Shown: positions 25,653 through 34,906 of the stretch, piece after piece
Layout of the letters: each line of letters begins with the position of its first letter
Position numbering within the stretch: the first letter of the stretch is position 1
Source: Rubrivivax sp.
GTDB taxonomy: Bacteria; Pseudomonadota; Gammaproteobacteria; Burkholderiales; Burkholderiaceae_C
Direction: 5' to 3'
Assembly: GCA_022842595.1 (NCBI GenBank)
Contig: JALHPF010000035.1
Coordinates: 1 to 53,176 of the forward strand
DNA: 53,176 nt
Position numbers and translations under genes: made by a program
The notes under the pieces: model-generated
The model's input: only the letters and a program-made list of their open reading frames with translations
Databases searched by the model: none
What the model was told of the DNA's origin: nothing

Positions 25653-26345
25653 ATGGCCAAGCCACCCCCCCAGCCACGCGCCGTCCTCTTCGACGCCTAT
25701 GGCACCCTGTTCGACGTCTACAGCGTCGGGCTGCTGGCCGAGCAGCTGTTTCCCGGCCAGGGCGAAGCCCTGGCCACGCTCTGGCGTGACAAGCAGATCG
25801 ACTACACCCGGCTGCTGACGATGGCCGGCCGCTACCAGCCCTTCTGGGCCGTCACCCGGGCCGGGCTGCGCTTTGCTGCGCAGCGCCTGAAGCTGGGCCT
25901 GAACGCCGCTGCCGAGGACCGGCTGATGAACCAGTACCGCCACCTCAGCGCCTTCCCCGAGAACCGCGAGGTGCTGGCCGAGCTGCAGCGCCGCGGCGTG
26001 CCCGCCGGCATCCTGAGCAATGGCGACCCCGAGATGCTGGCCGTCGCCACCAAGAGCGCGGGTTTCGACGGCCTGCTGCAGCACGTCATCAGCGTGCACG
26101 GCGTGCAGCGCTTCAAGACCGACCCCGCCGCCTACGCGCTGGGCCCGCAGACGCTGGGCCTGCCGGCGCGCGACATCCTCTTCGTCTCCAGCAACGGCTG
26201 GGACGCCATCGGCGCCACCTGGCACGGCTACACCACGCTGTGGGTGAACCGCGCCGGGCTGCCGCTGGAACAGCTGGACACCGAACCCAGCCGCATCGGC
26301 AGCAGCCTGCGTGCCGTGCTGGAATTTTTCCCCGCCCCGAACTGA
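25653..26345 (+). CDS. haloacid dehalogenase type II (HAD superfamily)
   Basis: 230 aa. HAD motif I with nucleophilic Asp in LFDAYGTLFDV near residue 13, motif II in ILSNGDPEML, the conserved Lys in RFKTDP near 152, and acidic motif IV region FVSSNGWDAIGA. This set (including FVSSNxWDxxGA) is typical of (S)-2-haloacid dehalogenases, which hydrolyse 2-haloacids to 2-hydroxyacids. The true substrate may differ. It is followed 21 nt later by malate synthase G, with which it may be co-transcribed. Confidence 0.9.
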   Translation: MAKPPPQPRAVLFDAYGTLFDVYSVGLLAEQLFPGQGEALATLWRDKQIDYTRLLTMAGRYQPFWAVTRAGLRFAAQRLKLGLNAAAEDRLMNQYRHLSAFPENREVLAELQRRGVPAGILSNGDPEMLAVATKSAGFDGLLQHVISVHGVQRFKTDPAAYALGPQTLGLPARDILFVSSNGWDAIGATWHGYTTLWVNRAGLPLEQLDTEPSRIGSSLRAVLEFFPAPN

Positions 26346-26366
26346 CCCCGTCTTAAGGCCACCACC

Positions 26367-28595
26367 ATGCGCATCCCCTGCCACCGCCTGTTCGTCGCCA
26401 ACGCCTTGCACGACTTCATCGAAAACGAAGTGCTGCCCGGCACCGGCGTCACCCCCACCCATTTCTGGGCCGGCTTCGACGCCATCGTCGCCGACCTGGC
26501 ACCACGCAACGCCGCGTTGCTGGCCGAGCGCGACCGCCTGCAGGCCGAGCTGGACGCCTGGCACAGCGCCCACCCCGGCCCGATCAGCGACCCGGCGGCC
26601 TACCGCGCCTTCCTGGAAAAGATCGGCTATCTGCAGCCGACGCCGGCGCCCTTCACCATCAGCACCGCCAACGTCGATGCCGAACTGGCGCTGCAGGCCG
26701 GCCCGCAGCTGGTGGTGCCCATCCTGAACGCGCGTTATGCGCTGAACGCCGCCAACGCACGCTGGGGCAGCCTGTACGACGCGCTCTATGGCACCGACGC
26801 CATTTCCGAAGCCGACGGCGCCGGCAAGGCCGGTGGCTACAACCCGGTGCGCGGCGCGCGCGTCATTGCCTACGCCCGCCGTTTCCTCGACCAGGCCATT
26901 CCGCTGGCCCAGGGTAGCCACGTCGACGCCAGCAGCTACGGCATCGACGACGGCCGGCTCGTCGTCGGCCTGAAGGGTGAAATGCACACCGGACTGGCCG
27001 ACCCGGCCGCGCTGGTGGGCTGGCAAGGCAGCGCCGCGGCCCCGAGCTCGGTGCTGCTGCGACACAACGGCCTGCACGTGGACATCCGCATCGACCGCAG
27101 CACGCCCATCGGCAGCAGCGACGCTGCCGGCGTGGCCGACCTGGTCATCGAGTCGGCGTTGTCGACCATCCTCGACCTGGAAGACAGCGTGGCCGCGGTC
27201 GACGCCGAAGACAAGGTGCTGGGCTACCGCAACTGGCTGGGCATCCTGAAGGGCACGCTGACCGAAGACGTGCGCAAGAACGGCCGCACCTTCACGCGCG
27301 GCCTGAACCCCGACCGGATCTACCAGTCGGCCAGCGGCGAGGTGCGGCTGCATGGCCGCAGCCTGATGTTCCTGCGCAACGTTGGCCACCTGATGACGAA
27401 CCCGGCGGTGCTGTGGACCGGCGCCGACGGACAGGAGCGCGAGATCCCCGAAGGCATCCTCGACGCCATCGTCACCACCACGATCGCCCTGCACGACCTG
27501 AAGCGTGCGCCCGAAGGCATCCGCAACAGCCGCACGGGCAGCATCTACATCGTCAAGCCAAAGATGCACGGCCCGGCGGAGGTGGCTTTCGCCAGCGAGT
27601 TGTTCGGCCGCGTCGAACAGTTGCTGGGGCTGGCTGACAGCACCGTCAAGCTCGGCATCATGGACGAAGAGCGACGCACCAGCGTGAACCTGAAAGCCTG
27701 CGTCGCCGCTGCCGCCAGCCGCGTGGCCTTCATCAACACCGGCTTCCTGGACCGCACCGGGGACGAAATTCACACCGCCATGCAGGCCGGCCCCATGGTG
27801 CGCAAGTCGCGGATGAAGATGACCAACTGGCTGCGCGCCTACGAGTTCAACAACGTGCAGGTCGGCCTGACCTGTGGGCTGCGCGGGCGCGCCCAGATCG
27901 GCAAGGGCATGTGGGCCATGCCCGACCTGATGGCCGATATGCTGAAGGAAAAGATCGCGCACCCGCAGGCCGGCGCGAATACCGCGTGGGTGCCAAGCCC
28001 CACCGCTGCGACCCTGCACGCGCTGCACTACCACCAGGTCGACGTCGCCGCGCTGCAGACCACCATGGAAGAATTTGCGCACAGCAGCAAGGCTGCAGGG
28101 GTCGAGCAGGCGTTGCTGGATGCCATGCTGCAGGTGCCAGTGGCACTGCTGCCGTTCTGGACGCCGCCCGAGGTGCAGCAGGAGCTGGACAACAACGTTC
28201 AGGGCATCCTGGGCTACGTGGTGCGCTGGATCGACCAGGGCGTGGGCTGCAGCAAGGTGCCCGACATCCACAACGTCGGCCTGATGGAAGACCGCGCCAC
28301 ACTGCGCATCAGCAGCCAGCACATCGCCAACTGGCTGGCCCACGGCATCGTCACCGAAACCCAGGTGCGCGCCACCTTCCAGCGCATGGCAGTCGTGGTC
28401 GACGGGCAGAACGCCGGCGACCCGCTGTACCGACCGATGGCCGGCAACGAGGACACCCACCTGGCCTTCCAGGTCGCGCTGGACCTGGTATTCAAAGGCA
28501 AGGAACAGCCCAGCGGCTACACCGAACCGCTGCTGCACGCAGCGCGCCTGAACCTGAAGAACGCTGAACGCCTGGCCCTGCCGATGGCCAGCTGA
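26367..28595 (+). CDS. glcB: malate synthase G
   Basis: 742 aa, close to the ~720-730 aa of isoform G. It condenses glyoxylate with acetyl-CoA to give malate in the glyoxylate cycle and glycolate use. Recognisable segments include the N-terminal FIENEVLPGTGV, LEDSVAAVDAEDKVLGYRNW near 270, the catalytic-region RGLNPDRIYQ and RSLMFLRNVGHLM, and CGLRGRAQIGKGMWAMPDLM near 500. Isocitrate lyase is not in the window. Placement after a 2-haloacid dehalogenase (which can release glycolate or glyoxylate from haloacetates) gives a sensible functional link. Confidence 0.97.
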   Translation: MRIPCHRLFVANALHDFIENEVLPGTGVTPTHFWAGFDAIVADLAPRNAALLAERDRLQAELDAWHSAHPGPISDPAAYRAFLEKIGYLQPTPAPFTISTANVDAELALQAGPQLVVPILNARYALNAANARWGSLYDALYGTDAISEADGAGKAGGYNPVRGARVIAYARRFLDQAIPLAQGSHVDASSYGIDDGRLVVGLKGEMHTGLADPAALVGWQGSAAAPSSVLLRHNGLHVDIRIDRSTPIGSSDAAGVADLVIESALSTILDLEDSVAAVDAEDKVLGYRNWLGILKGTLTEDVRKNGRTFTRGLNPDRIYQSASGEVRLHGRSLMFLRNVGHLMTNPAVLWTGADGQEREIPEGILDAIVTTTIALHDLKRAPEGIRNSRTGSIYIVKPKMHGPAEVAFASELFGRVEQLLGLADSTVKLGIMDEERRTSVNLKACVAAAASRVAFINTGFLDRTGDEIHTAMQAGPMVRKSRMKMTNWLRAYEFNNVQVGLTCGLRGRAQIGKGMWAMPDLMADMLKEKIAHPQAGANTAWVPSPTAATLHALHYHQVDVAALQTTMEEFAHSSKAAGVEQALLDAMLQVPVALLPFWTPPEVQQELDNNVQGILGYVVRWIDQGVGCSKVPDIHNVGLMEDRATLRISSQHIANWLAHGIVTETQVRATFQRMAVVVDGQNAGDPLYRPMAGNEDTHLAFQVALDLVFKGKEQPSGYTEPLLHAARLNLKNAERLALPMAS

Positions 28596-28649
28596 CCTGG
28601 ACTGGCCGGGGGCGGGCAGCAGGCTGGCGCTGCCTACAATCCGCCGCCG

Positions 28650-29894
28650 ATGACTGCCCCCGCCGCCCACCCAGCGCCTTCTTCGCCCCGCCTGCCCAGC
28701 CACTGCGACGTGCTCGTCGTCGGCGCCGGGCCGGCTGGCAGTGCCGCGGCGCAGAAGCTCGCGGCCCAGGGCCTTGACGTGCTGCTCGTCGACCAGCACG
28801 ACTTTCCGCGCGACAAGATCTGCGGCGACGGGCTCATTCCCGACACCCATGCGGCCTTTCGCCGCCTGGGCGTCTACGACGAGGTCGCGGCATTGGCCAC
28901 CCCGGTGCGCCACGTGCGCTGTGTCGGCCCGCGCGGCAAGCACATCGACATCCCGGGGCAGCTGTCGGTGCTGCCGCGCAAGCAGCTCGACCACATCCTG
29001 GTGCGCGCCGCCCAGCGCGCCGGTGCGGTGCTGGCCACGCCCGTGAAGTTCGAGGCGCCGCTGGAAGAGAACGGCCGTGTCGTCGGCGCACGCCTGAAAC
29101 ACGGCGGCGAACAACACGAGGTGCGCGCCCGCTGGACGGTGCTGGCCACCGGCGCCGTGCCCGCGGCGCTGATGGCCGCCGGCCTGTGCGAGCGCCACAC
29201 GCCCAGCGGCGTGGCCCTGCGCGGCTACGTCAAGCACGACGGCCTGGTCGGCCGGATCACGCAGCTGCAGATCGTCTGGCATCCGCGCATGCGCGGCGGC
29301 TATGGCTGGATCTTCCCTGCACCCGGCGGCCTGTTCAACATCGGCGCCGGGCTCACCGGCAGCCACATCCAGTCGCGCAGCGGCAAGGGGCTTCGCGACA
29401 GCGTCAACCTGAAGGACTTCTTCCAGGCCTTCTGCGAGGTCTACGCCCCGGCGCGCGAGCTCATGGCCGGCGGCCAGCTGCAGGGTGAGCTGAAGGGCGC
29501 GCCGCTGCGCTGTTCGCTGATCGGCGCGCGCTGGTCGCGGCCGGGCATGCTGGTGGCCGGCGAAGCCGCGGGCAGCACCTACGCCTTCAGCGGCGAAGGC
29601 ATCGGCAAGGCCATGGAGACCGGCATGCTGGCCGCCGATGCCGTGCAACAAGGCACGGACGACGCTGTCGTGCAGGCGCACTATGCGCAAGGCATGCGCA
29701 AGCTCAAGCCACAGTTCGACCTGTACGAGACCGCCAGCCACGTCAACCACCACCCCTGGCTGGCCGACCTGGTGATCTGGCGCGGCCGCCGCAGCCCGCG
29801 CATCCTGAACCGGCTGTCGGGCGTGCTCGAGGAAACCCAGAACCCGGGTCGGTTGTTCACCTTCTCCGGGCTGACCAAACTGTTGTTCGAATGA
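28650..29894 (+). CDS. geranylgeranyl reductase-family FAD-dependent oxidoreductase
   Basis: 414 aa. FAD motif VLVVGAGPAGSAAAQ near residue 20, followed by LLVDQHDFPRDKICGDGL, the PxxKxCGxG signature of the geranylgeranyl reductase/ChlP branch, and a GEAAGSTYAFSGEGIGKAMETG motif near 305. Family members saturate isoprenoid chains, but many bacterial homologues have unknown substrates; no photosynthesis genes occur here. A TACAAT hexamer lies 9 nt before the ATG, so the mRNA may be nearly leaderless. Confidence 0.88.
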   Translation: MTAPAAHPAPSSPRLPSHCDVLVVGAGPAGSAAAQKLAAQGLDVLLVDQHDFPRDKICGDGLIPDTHAAFRRLGVYDEVAALATPVRHVRCVGPRGKHIDIPGQLSVLPRKQLDHILVRAAQRAGAVLATPVKFEAPLEENGRVVGARLKHGGEQHEVRARWTVLATGAVPAALMAAGLCERHTPSGVALRGYVKHDGLVGRITQLQIVWHPRMRGGYGWIFPAPGGLFNIGAGLTGSHIQSRSGKGLRDSVNLKDFFQAFCEVYAPARELMAGGQLQGELKGAPLRCSLIGARWSRPGMLVAGEAAGSTYAFSGEGIGKAMETGMLAADAVQQGTDDAVVQAHYAQGMRKLKPQFDLYETASHVNHHPWLADLVIWRGRRSPRILNRLSGVLEETQNPGRLFTFSGLTKLLFE

Positions 29895-29907
29895 TCGGAA
29901 TCCCGCC

Positions 29908-30849
29908 ATGAACCCACTGCACGCGCGCCGCTTCTTCCCCCTGGCTGCGCTGGCCTGCGGCGCCCTGGCCGGCTGCGGCGGCGGCGACAAGGAATCGGTC
30001 GTGCCCACCGTCAGCTCGACCAGCGTTCGGCCTGCCGGCACCCTGGGCACGGCCGAAGGCACCGGCACCTACGGGCAGAAGATCCTGCTGACCATCAACG
30101 GCAGTGCCCTGGACAACGGCATTTCGGTGCTCTCGAACACCTGCAGCGGCATCACCCGGCTGACCGCTGCACCTACCGAAAGCAATGCGAACACGGCCTA
30201 CTACGACTGCACCGTCACGACCTCGGGAACGGTCACGCTGGGCGTCATCCGCGACGTCAGCGGCTTCGTCATGGCCACCGTGCCGGTCACGGTGCCGGCG
30301 CCACAGGTGACGGTGACGGTCGGTTCCGGCACGGCAACGAGCAGCACCCCTGTCGGCAGCTTCGTCATCACGCTTTCGCCGCCGCAGACCCCGATCACGG
30401 TGCGCAACTTCATGGACTACGTGAACTCCGGCTTCTACGTCGGCACGGTGTTCCATCGCAATTCACCCGGCTTCGTCATCCAGGGTGGCGGCTATGCGGC
30501 GCCGCTGGCGCCGACCGACACAGCGCCGACGCAGAAGACCACCAATGCTGCCATCGTGCTGGAAGACGCCGCCGGGCAATCGAACGTGCAGTGGACGGTG
30601 GCGATGGCGCGCACCAATGCGGCGAACTCGGCGACCTCGCAGTTCTTCGTGAACATGGTCGACAACCTCTTTCTCGACCGCACCGCCACCGCGCGCGGCT
30701 ATGCCGTGTTCGGCACGGTGACGGCCGGCCGGGACATCGTCACCGCGATGACCAGCGCCCCCTGCGTGAGCTACACCGCACTGCTGCCCAGCGGCGACTG
30801 CCTGCCGCTGCCGAACCTGGTCGTCACCGCCGCCAGGCAAACCCGCTGA
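29908..30849 (+). CDS. cyclophilin-type peptidyl-prolyl isomerase lipoprotein
   Basis: 313 aa. Lipobox LAGC near residue 23 followed by GGGD suggests a lipid-anchored periplasmic protein. Residues about 35-135 form a separate beta-rich domain of unknown role; residues about 140-310 are the cyclophilin domain. The latter has the catalytic Arg in TVFHRNSPGFVIQGGGY, the SATSQFFVNM segment and YAVFGTVTAGRDIV. It catalyses proline cis-trans isomerisation during protein folding. It lies 13 nt after the reductase gene and 13 nt before the amidotransferase gene. Confidence 0.9.
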   Translation: MNPLHARRFFPLAALACGALAGCGGGDKESVVPTVSSTSVRPAGTLGTAEGTGTYGQKILLTINGSALDNGISVLSNTCSGITRLTAAPTESNANTAYYDCTVTTSGTVTLGVIRDVSGFVMATVPVTVPAPQVTVTVGSGTATSSTPVGSFVITLSPPQTPITVRNFMDYVNSGFYVGTVFHRNSPGFVIQGGGYAAPLAPTDTAPTQKTTNAAIVLEDAAGQSNVQWTVAMARTNAANSATSQFFVNMVDNLFLDRTATARGYAVFGTVTAGRDIVTAMTSAPCVSYTALLPSGDCLPLPNLVVTAARQTR

Positions 30850-30862
30850 AAAGGCCGCCGCC

Positions 30863-31621
30863 ATGTGCCAGCTGCTGGGCATGAACGCCAACACGCCCAC
30901 CGACGTGATGTTCAGCTTCACCGGCCTGGCCACTCGGGCCAGCGAACACAAGGACGGCTTCGGCATCGCCTTCTTCGAAGACCGCGGCCTGCGCCACTTC
31001 ATCGACCGCGACGGCGCGCAGTGCAGCCCGGTGGCCGAGATGATCAAGCGCTACCCGATCAAGAGCGAAGTCGTCATCGCCCACATCCGCAAGGCCACCG
31101 TGGGCGCGGTGGCGCTGCAGAACTGCCACCCCTTCGTGCGCGAACTCTGGGGCCGGCACTGGGTGTTCGCCCACAACGGCGACCTGAAGGACTACGCACC
31201 CCGGCTGCACGGCGCCTTTCGCCCGGTGGGCGACACCGACAGCGAGCGCGCCTTCTGCTGGCTGATGCAGGAACTGGCCAAGGCCCATGCCAGCGTGCCC
31301 GGCATCGCCGAGCTGAGCTGCACGCTGCGCGAACTGCTGCCGCTGCCGGCGGCGCACGGCACCTTCAACATGCTGCTGTCCAACGGCCAGGCGCTGTGGG
31401 CCTATGGCACGACGAAGCTCTACGCGGTGGAGCGCCGCCACCCCTTCACCGCCGCGCGGCTGGCCGACGAAGACCTGAGCATCGACTTCGCCGCCCACAC
31501 CACGCCGCAGGACCGTGTTGCCGTGATCGCCACCGAGCCGCTGACGGCCGACGAGACCTGGCAGGCGTTCGCCGCTGGCGAACTTCGCACCTACCAGGGC
31601 GGGCGGCTGTTCAACGGCTGA
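30863..31621 (+). CDS. class II glutamine amidotransferase (YafJ-like)
   Basis: 252 aa Ntn-hydrolase-type amidotransferase. The start Met is followed directly by the nucleophilic Cys2 (MCQLLGMN), as required after Met removal. Further family segments are EHKDGFGIAFFED, AHIRKATVGAVALQNCHPF and FAHNGDL. There is no synthase domain, so the acceptor is unknown; E. coli YafJ is the nearest named relative. It probably ends the reductase-cyclophilin transcription unit. Confidence 0.92.
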   Translation: MCQLLGMNANTPTDVMFSFTGLATRASEHKDGFGIAFFEDRGLRHFIDRDGAQCSPVAEMIKRYPIKSEVVIAHIRKATVGAVALQNCHPFVRELWGRHWVFAHNGDLKDYAPRLHGAFRPVGDTDSERAFCWLMQELAKAHASVPGIAELSCTLRELLPLPAAHGTFNMLLSNGQALWAYGTTKLYAVERRHPFTAARLADEDLSIDFAAHTTPQDRVAVIATEPLTADETWQAFAAGELRTYQGGRLFNG

Positions 31622-31701
31622 AGCCGACCGTTCGTCGCCACAGCCTGCAGCCCGCCCGGTCGCGCAGCGCGCAAACCGCCCCGCTGCCTACACTGCCTGC
31701 G

Positions 31702-32964
31702 ATGGAAACGCCCGGTTCTTTCCTTTCGCCCGCGGGTCGGCACGACCTGGCTGCCGCCAGCGCCGGCCGCCGCGGCACCGGCCTGAAACCCTTGTCCGAA
31801 GGCAACCGGCTGCAGCGCGCCTACGCACGCTGGGCCGAGCCGCACTACGCGCGGCTGAACCCGGCACTGCGCAGCGAAGCCGAGCTCGTCGACCGCTGGC
31901 TGTACAGCCGCCATGCCTGGGGCCTGTGGCTGGGCTTGACCGCGGCGCTGCTGGCGACAGCCGCTGGCCTGCGCGCCAACGGCCTGCCGCTGTGGCTGGC
32001 GCTGCTGTGCGGTGCGGCGGTGTGGATCAGCCTGCCGGTGGGCATCTTCGCGGCCTGGATGCAGCCGGACAGATTCACCGGCAAGCGCCTGCTGCGCGGT
32101 GCGCTGGGCTCGCTGCTGCTGGCGTATCTGGGGCTGGCATTCGGCTTCATCGTCGGCCGCTGGCAGCAGCACGGCGGTCTGCAGCTGGACACGCTGGGCC
32201 AGGCGCTGCGCGACGCCGCAATCAGCGCCACGCCCGTCGTCGCCCTGCTGCTGGGGCTGTTGCTGGCGCTGACCTGGGGCGTGGCGCAGGTCAAGCGCCA
32301 GCGCAGCGAACGCGAACTCGAGGCCCTGCGCCTGGTGCAGGAACGCGACCACGCGGCACGCCAGGCTGCCGAAGCGCAGCTGCGGCTGCTGCAGGCGCAG
32401 ATCCAGCCGCACTTCATCTTCAACACCCTGGCCACGGTGCAGCACTGGGTGGACACCGCCGACCCGCGCGCCGCGCCGCTGCTGCGCGCGCTGACCGCCT
32501 TCCTGCGTGGCAGCACCGAACTGCTGGCGCGCGAGCAGGCCACGCTGGCCGAGGAAGCCGCGCTCGCCAGCCACTACCTGGCCATCCTGCAGGCGCGGCT
32601 GGGCCACCGGCTGAAGGTGGCCTTCGACATCGACCCGGCGGTGGCCACGCACACCCTGCCGCCCGGGCTGCTGTTGACGCTGGTGGAAAACGCCGTCGAA
32701 CACGGCATCTCGCCGGCGCTGGGCGGCGGCACGGTGCGGGTGCGGGCAGCGGCCACTTCCAGCGGCTGGCAGATCTGCGTCAGCGACGACGGCAGCGGCC
32801 TGCCCGCCCACTGGCAGGAAGGCACCGGCCTGGCCAACTGCCGGCAGCGCCTGGCCCACTGCTTCGGGCCGCGCGCCCGCCTCAGCCTGCTGGCCCGGCA
32901 ACCCGGCACGCTGGCCTGCATCGACGTGCAGGCCGCCACCAACACCGAAGGGTCCGCGCCATGA
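31702..32964 (+). CDS. LytS/YehU-type sensor histidine kinase (first of tandem pair)
   Basis: 420 aa. Four hydrophobic segments (about 75-205) precede a short linker and a His_kinase domain with phospho-accepting His in AQIQPHFIFNTLATVQHW near 238. A HATPase_c-like end follows (LLLTLVENAVEHG near 330; DDGSGL; GTGLANCRQRL). ATG 31702 is chosen because a TACACT -10-like hexamer sits 7 nt upstream and no coding signal precedes it. It overlaps the next kinase gene by 4 nt. The two kinases share a nearly colinear catalytic half, indicating tandem duplication. Confidence 0.9.
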   Translation: METPGSFLSPAGRHDLAAASAGRRGTGLKPLSEGNRLQRAYARWAEPHYARLNPALRSEAELVDRWLYSRHAWGLWLGLTAALLATAAGLRANGLPLWLALLCGAAVWISLPVGIFAAWMQPDRFTGKRLLRGALGSLLLAYLGLAFGFIVGRWQQHGGLQLDTLGQALRDAAISATPVVALLLGLLLALTWGVAQVKRQRSERELEALRLVQERDHAARQAAEAQLRLLQAQIQPHFIFNTLATVQHWVDTADPRAAPLLRALTAFLRGSTELLAREQATLAEEAALASHYLAILQARLGHRLKVAFDIDPAVATHTLPPGLLLTLVENAVEHGISPALGGGTVRVRAAATSSGWQICVSDDGSGLPAHWQEGTGLANCRQRLAHCFGPRARLSLLARQPGTLACIDVQAATNTEGSAP

Positions 32965-34100
32965 ACCTGCTGCGCCGAGTCGCGCGCCTGCCCTGCGCCA
33001 CCCCGCCGGCCGGCGTGGCACCCGCCACCGACCGCATCGACTGGTCGCAGCTGTGGAACCCGGGCCCGGTGCGGGTGTTCACAGTCGAGGAACTGGCACG
33101 CGCCGGACGCGACGCGCCCAGCCGCACCCTGGTCGTGCTGACCACCGCACTCGGCGTGACGATGGCTTTCGTGCTGCTGCAAGCCGTGCCCAAGGAACTG
33201 CTGGCCCAGGTGACGGCGCTGATGGCCGGCGGCCTGGCCGTCATGGGCACACTGGCCAAGCGGCTGTGGTGGCGGCCTGAACGCCGGTTGCTGAACACGG
33301 CTTCCTGGGCTTTTGTGGTGCTGGGCCTGGCCATCGGCCTGGCGGTGGGGCTGGGCCAGGGCAAGACCGAGGCCGGCCGCTGGCTGATCGGCGTGACCAT
33401 GGGTCTGGCGGTCACGGCCAATGCCGGCCTGTGGTTCCTGACGGTCTTCCGCAGCGAGCAGATTGCCGCGCGGCTGCGCGAGCTGGCCGAACGTGAACGC
33501 GCCGCCGACATGGCGCGGCAGCTGGCCACGGCGCAGATCCAGCCGCACTTCCTGTTCAACACCCTCGCTTCGCTGCAGCACTGGGTGCAGACCGGCGACG
33601 CCCGCGCCGCGCCGCTGCTGGCCGACCTGACGGCCTTCCTGCGCGCCACGCTGCCGCTCTTCAACCGCCAGCGCCTGCGCCTGGGCGACGAAGCCGAAGC
33701 CGTGCGCCGCTACCTGGCCGTGATGCAGCTGCGCCTGGGCGAACGCCTGCGCTACAGCGTGCAGGTGGACGCTGCCGCGGCCGAACTGCAGGTGCCGCCC
33801 GGCCTGCTGCTGACGCTGGTGGAAAACGCCGTCGAACACGGTGTGCAGGGCAGCCTGCATGGCGCCGAAGTGCAGGTGCAGGCCGGCATCGAAGGCAGCC
33901 AGGCCCACATCAGCGTGCGCGACACCGGCCCCGGCTGCGCCCCGGGCGCGGCCGACGGCGTGGGCCTGGCCAACAGCCGCGTGCGGCTGCAGCAGGCCTT
34001 CGGGCCCGGCGCGCGCCTGAGCCTGGCCGAAGCCGCGGGCGGCGGCTGCGAAGCGCGCATCGAATGGCCCCACGCGGCCACATCGCCCCTGGTGAACTGA
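32961..34100 (+). CDS. LytS/YehU-type sensor histidine kinase (second of tandem pair)
   Basis: 379 aa. About four membrane segments (roughly 58-170), a short coiled region (RELAERERAADMARQL), phospho-accepting His in AQIQPHFLFNTLASLQHW near 198 and an ATP-binding half (LLLTLVENAVEHG; DTGPGC; GVGLANSRVRL). The cytoplasmic half matches its upstream neighbour segment by segment while the membrane part differs, so the two may sense different things but feed one regulator. Start ATG overlaps the previous stop. Confidence 0.9.
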   Translation: MNLLRRVARLPCATPPAGVAPATDRIDWSQLWNPGPVRVFTVEELARAGRDAPSRTLVVLTTALGVTMAFVLLQAVPKELLAQVTALMAGGLAVMGTLAKRLWWRPERRLLNTASWAFVVLGLAIGLAVGLGQGKTEAGRWLIGVTMGLAVTANAGLWFLTVFRSEQIAARLRELAERERAADMARQLATAQIQPHFLFNTLASLQHWVQTGDARAAPLLADLTAFLRATLPLFNRQRLRLGDEAEAVRRYLAVMQLRLGERLRYSVQVDAAAAELQVPPGLLLTLVENAVEHGVQGSLHGAEVQVQAGIEGSQAHISVRDTGPGCAPGAADGVGLANSRVRLQQAFGPGARLSLAEAAGGGCEARIEWPHAATSPLVN

Positions 34101-34111
34101 AGACAACCTCC

Positions 34112-34906
34112 ATGCCCACGACCGCGCTCATCGCCGACGACGAAGAAGCCCCGCGCGCCCAGCTGCGCCTGGCGCTGCAGCAGGCCTGGCCCGACCTGCA
34201 GGTGGTGGCCGAAGCCTGCAATGGCGTCGATGCCTGGGATGCCTACCTTGAACACGAGCCACAGGTGTGTTTTCTCGACATCCGCATGCCTGGCCTCAGC
34301 GGCATCGACGTGGCGCGCCGCATCGGCACGCAGACGCCGGTGGTCTTCGTCACGGCCTATGGCGACCATGCCCTGGCCGCCTTCGACGCCGGCGCCGTGG
34401 ACTATCTGATGAAGCCGGTGGACCCCGAACGTGTCGCCCAGACCGTGGCCCGGCTGCACCAGCGCCATGCGCTGAAAGCCCTGCCTTCGCGCAAGACGCT
34501 GGCCGCGCCCGAGCCGGCGCTGCTGCAGGACCTGCTGGCGCAACTGCAGGGCGCGCGGCGACCGCCACTGCAGGTGCTGCAGGCCAGCGTGGGCCGCGAA
34601 GTGCGGCTGATCCGTACCGACGAGGTCGTCTACTTCGAAAGCGACAGCCGCTACACCCGCGTCGTCTTCGAAGGCGCGGGCCAGGCCGGGGGTGGTGACG
34701 CCCTCATCCGCACGCCGCTGAAGGAGCTGCTGGCGCAGCTGGACGACAGCGTCTTCTGGCAGGTGCACCGCAGTGTCATCGTCAACCACCGCCACGTCGC
34801 TGCGGCGGTGCGCGTGGACGAAGGCAGCATGCACCTGACGCTGCGCGGCCGACCCGAGACATTGCCGGTGTCGCGCCACTTCCAGGGTTTGTTCAAGGGG
34901 CAGTAG
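34112..34906 (+). CDS. LytTR-family response regulator
   Basis: 264 aa. Receiver domain with acidic pair in IADDEEAPR, phospho-acceptor Asp in VCFLDIRMPGLSG near 56 and Lys in YLMKPVDPE near 106. The C-terminal LytTR DNA-binding domain (VGREVRLIRTDEVVYFESDSRYT to FWQVHRSVIVNHRHV, about 165-260) binds short direct repeats. It starts 11 nt after the second LytS-like kinase, forming a two-kinase, one-regulator operon. Its stop region overlaps that of the convergent MutS-like gene by 14 nt. Confidence 0.93.
   Translation: MPTTALIADDEEAPRAQLRLALQQAWPDLQVVAEACNGVDAWDAYLEHEPQVCFLDIRMPGLSGIDVARRIGTQTPVVFVTAYGDHALAAFDAGAVDYLMKPVDPERVAQTVARLHQRHALKALPSRKTLAAPEPALLQDLLAQLQGARRPPLQVLQASVGREVRLIRTDEVVYFESDSRYTRVVFEGAGQAGGGDALIRTPLKELLAQLDDSVFWQVHRSVIVNHRHVAAAVRVDEGSMHLTLRGRPETLPVSRHFQGLFKGQ

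Noticed and set aside
25611..30068. Open frame of 1485 codons on the reverse strand
   Set aside because: It is antisense to the dehalogenase, malate synthase, reductase and part of the cyclophilin, all with intact motifs. Its composition (runs of Gln, His, Arg, Gly, Val) is the typical shadow of high G/C third positions.
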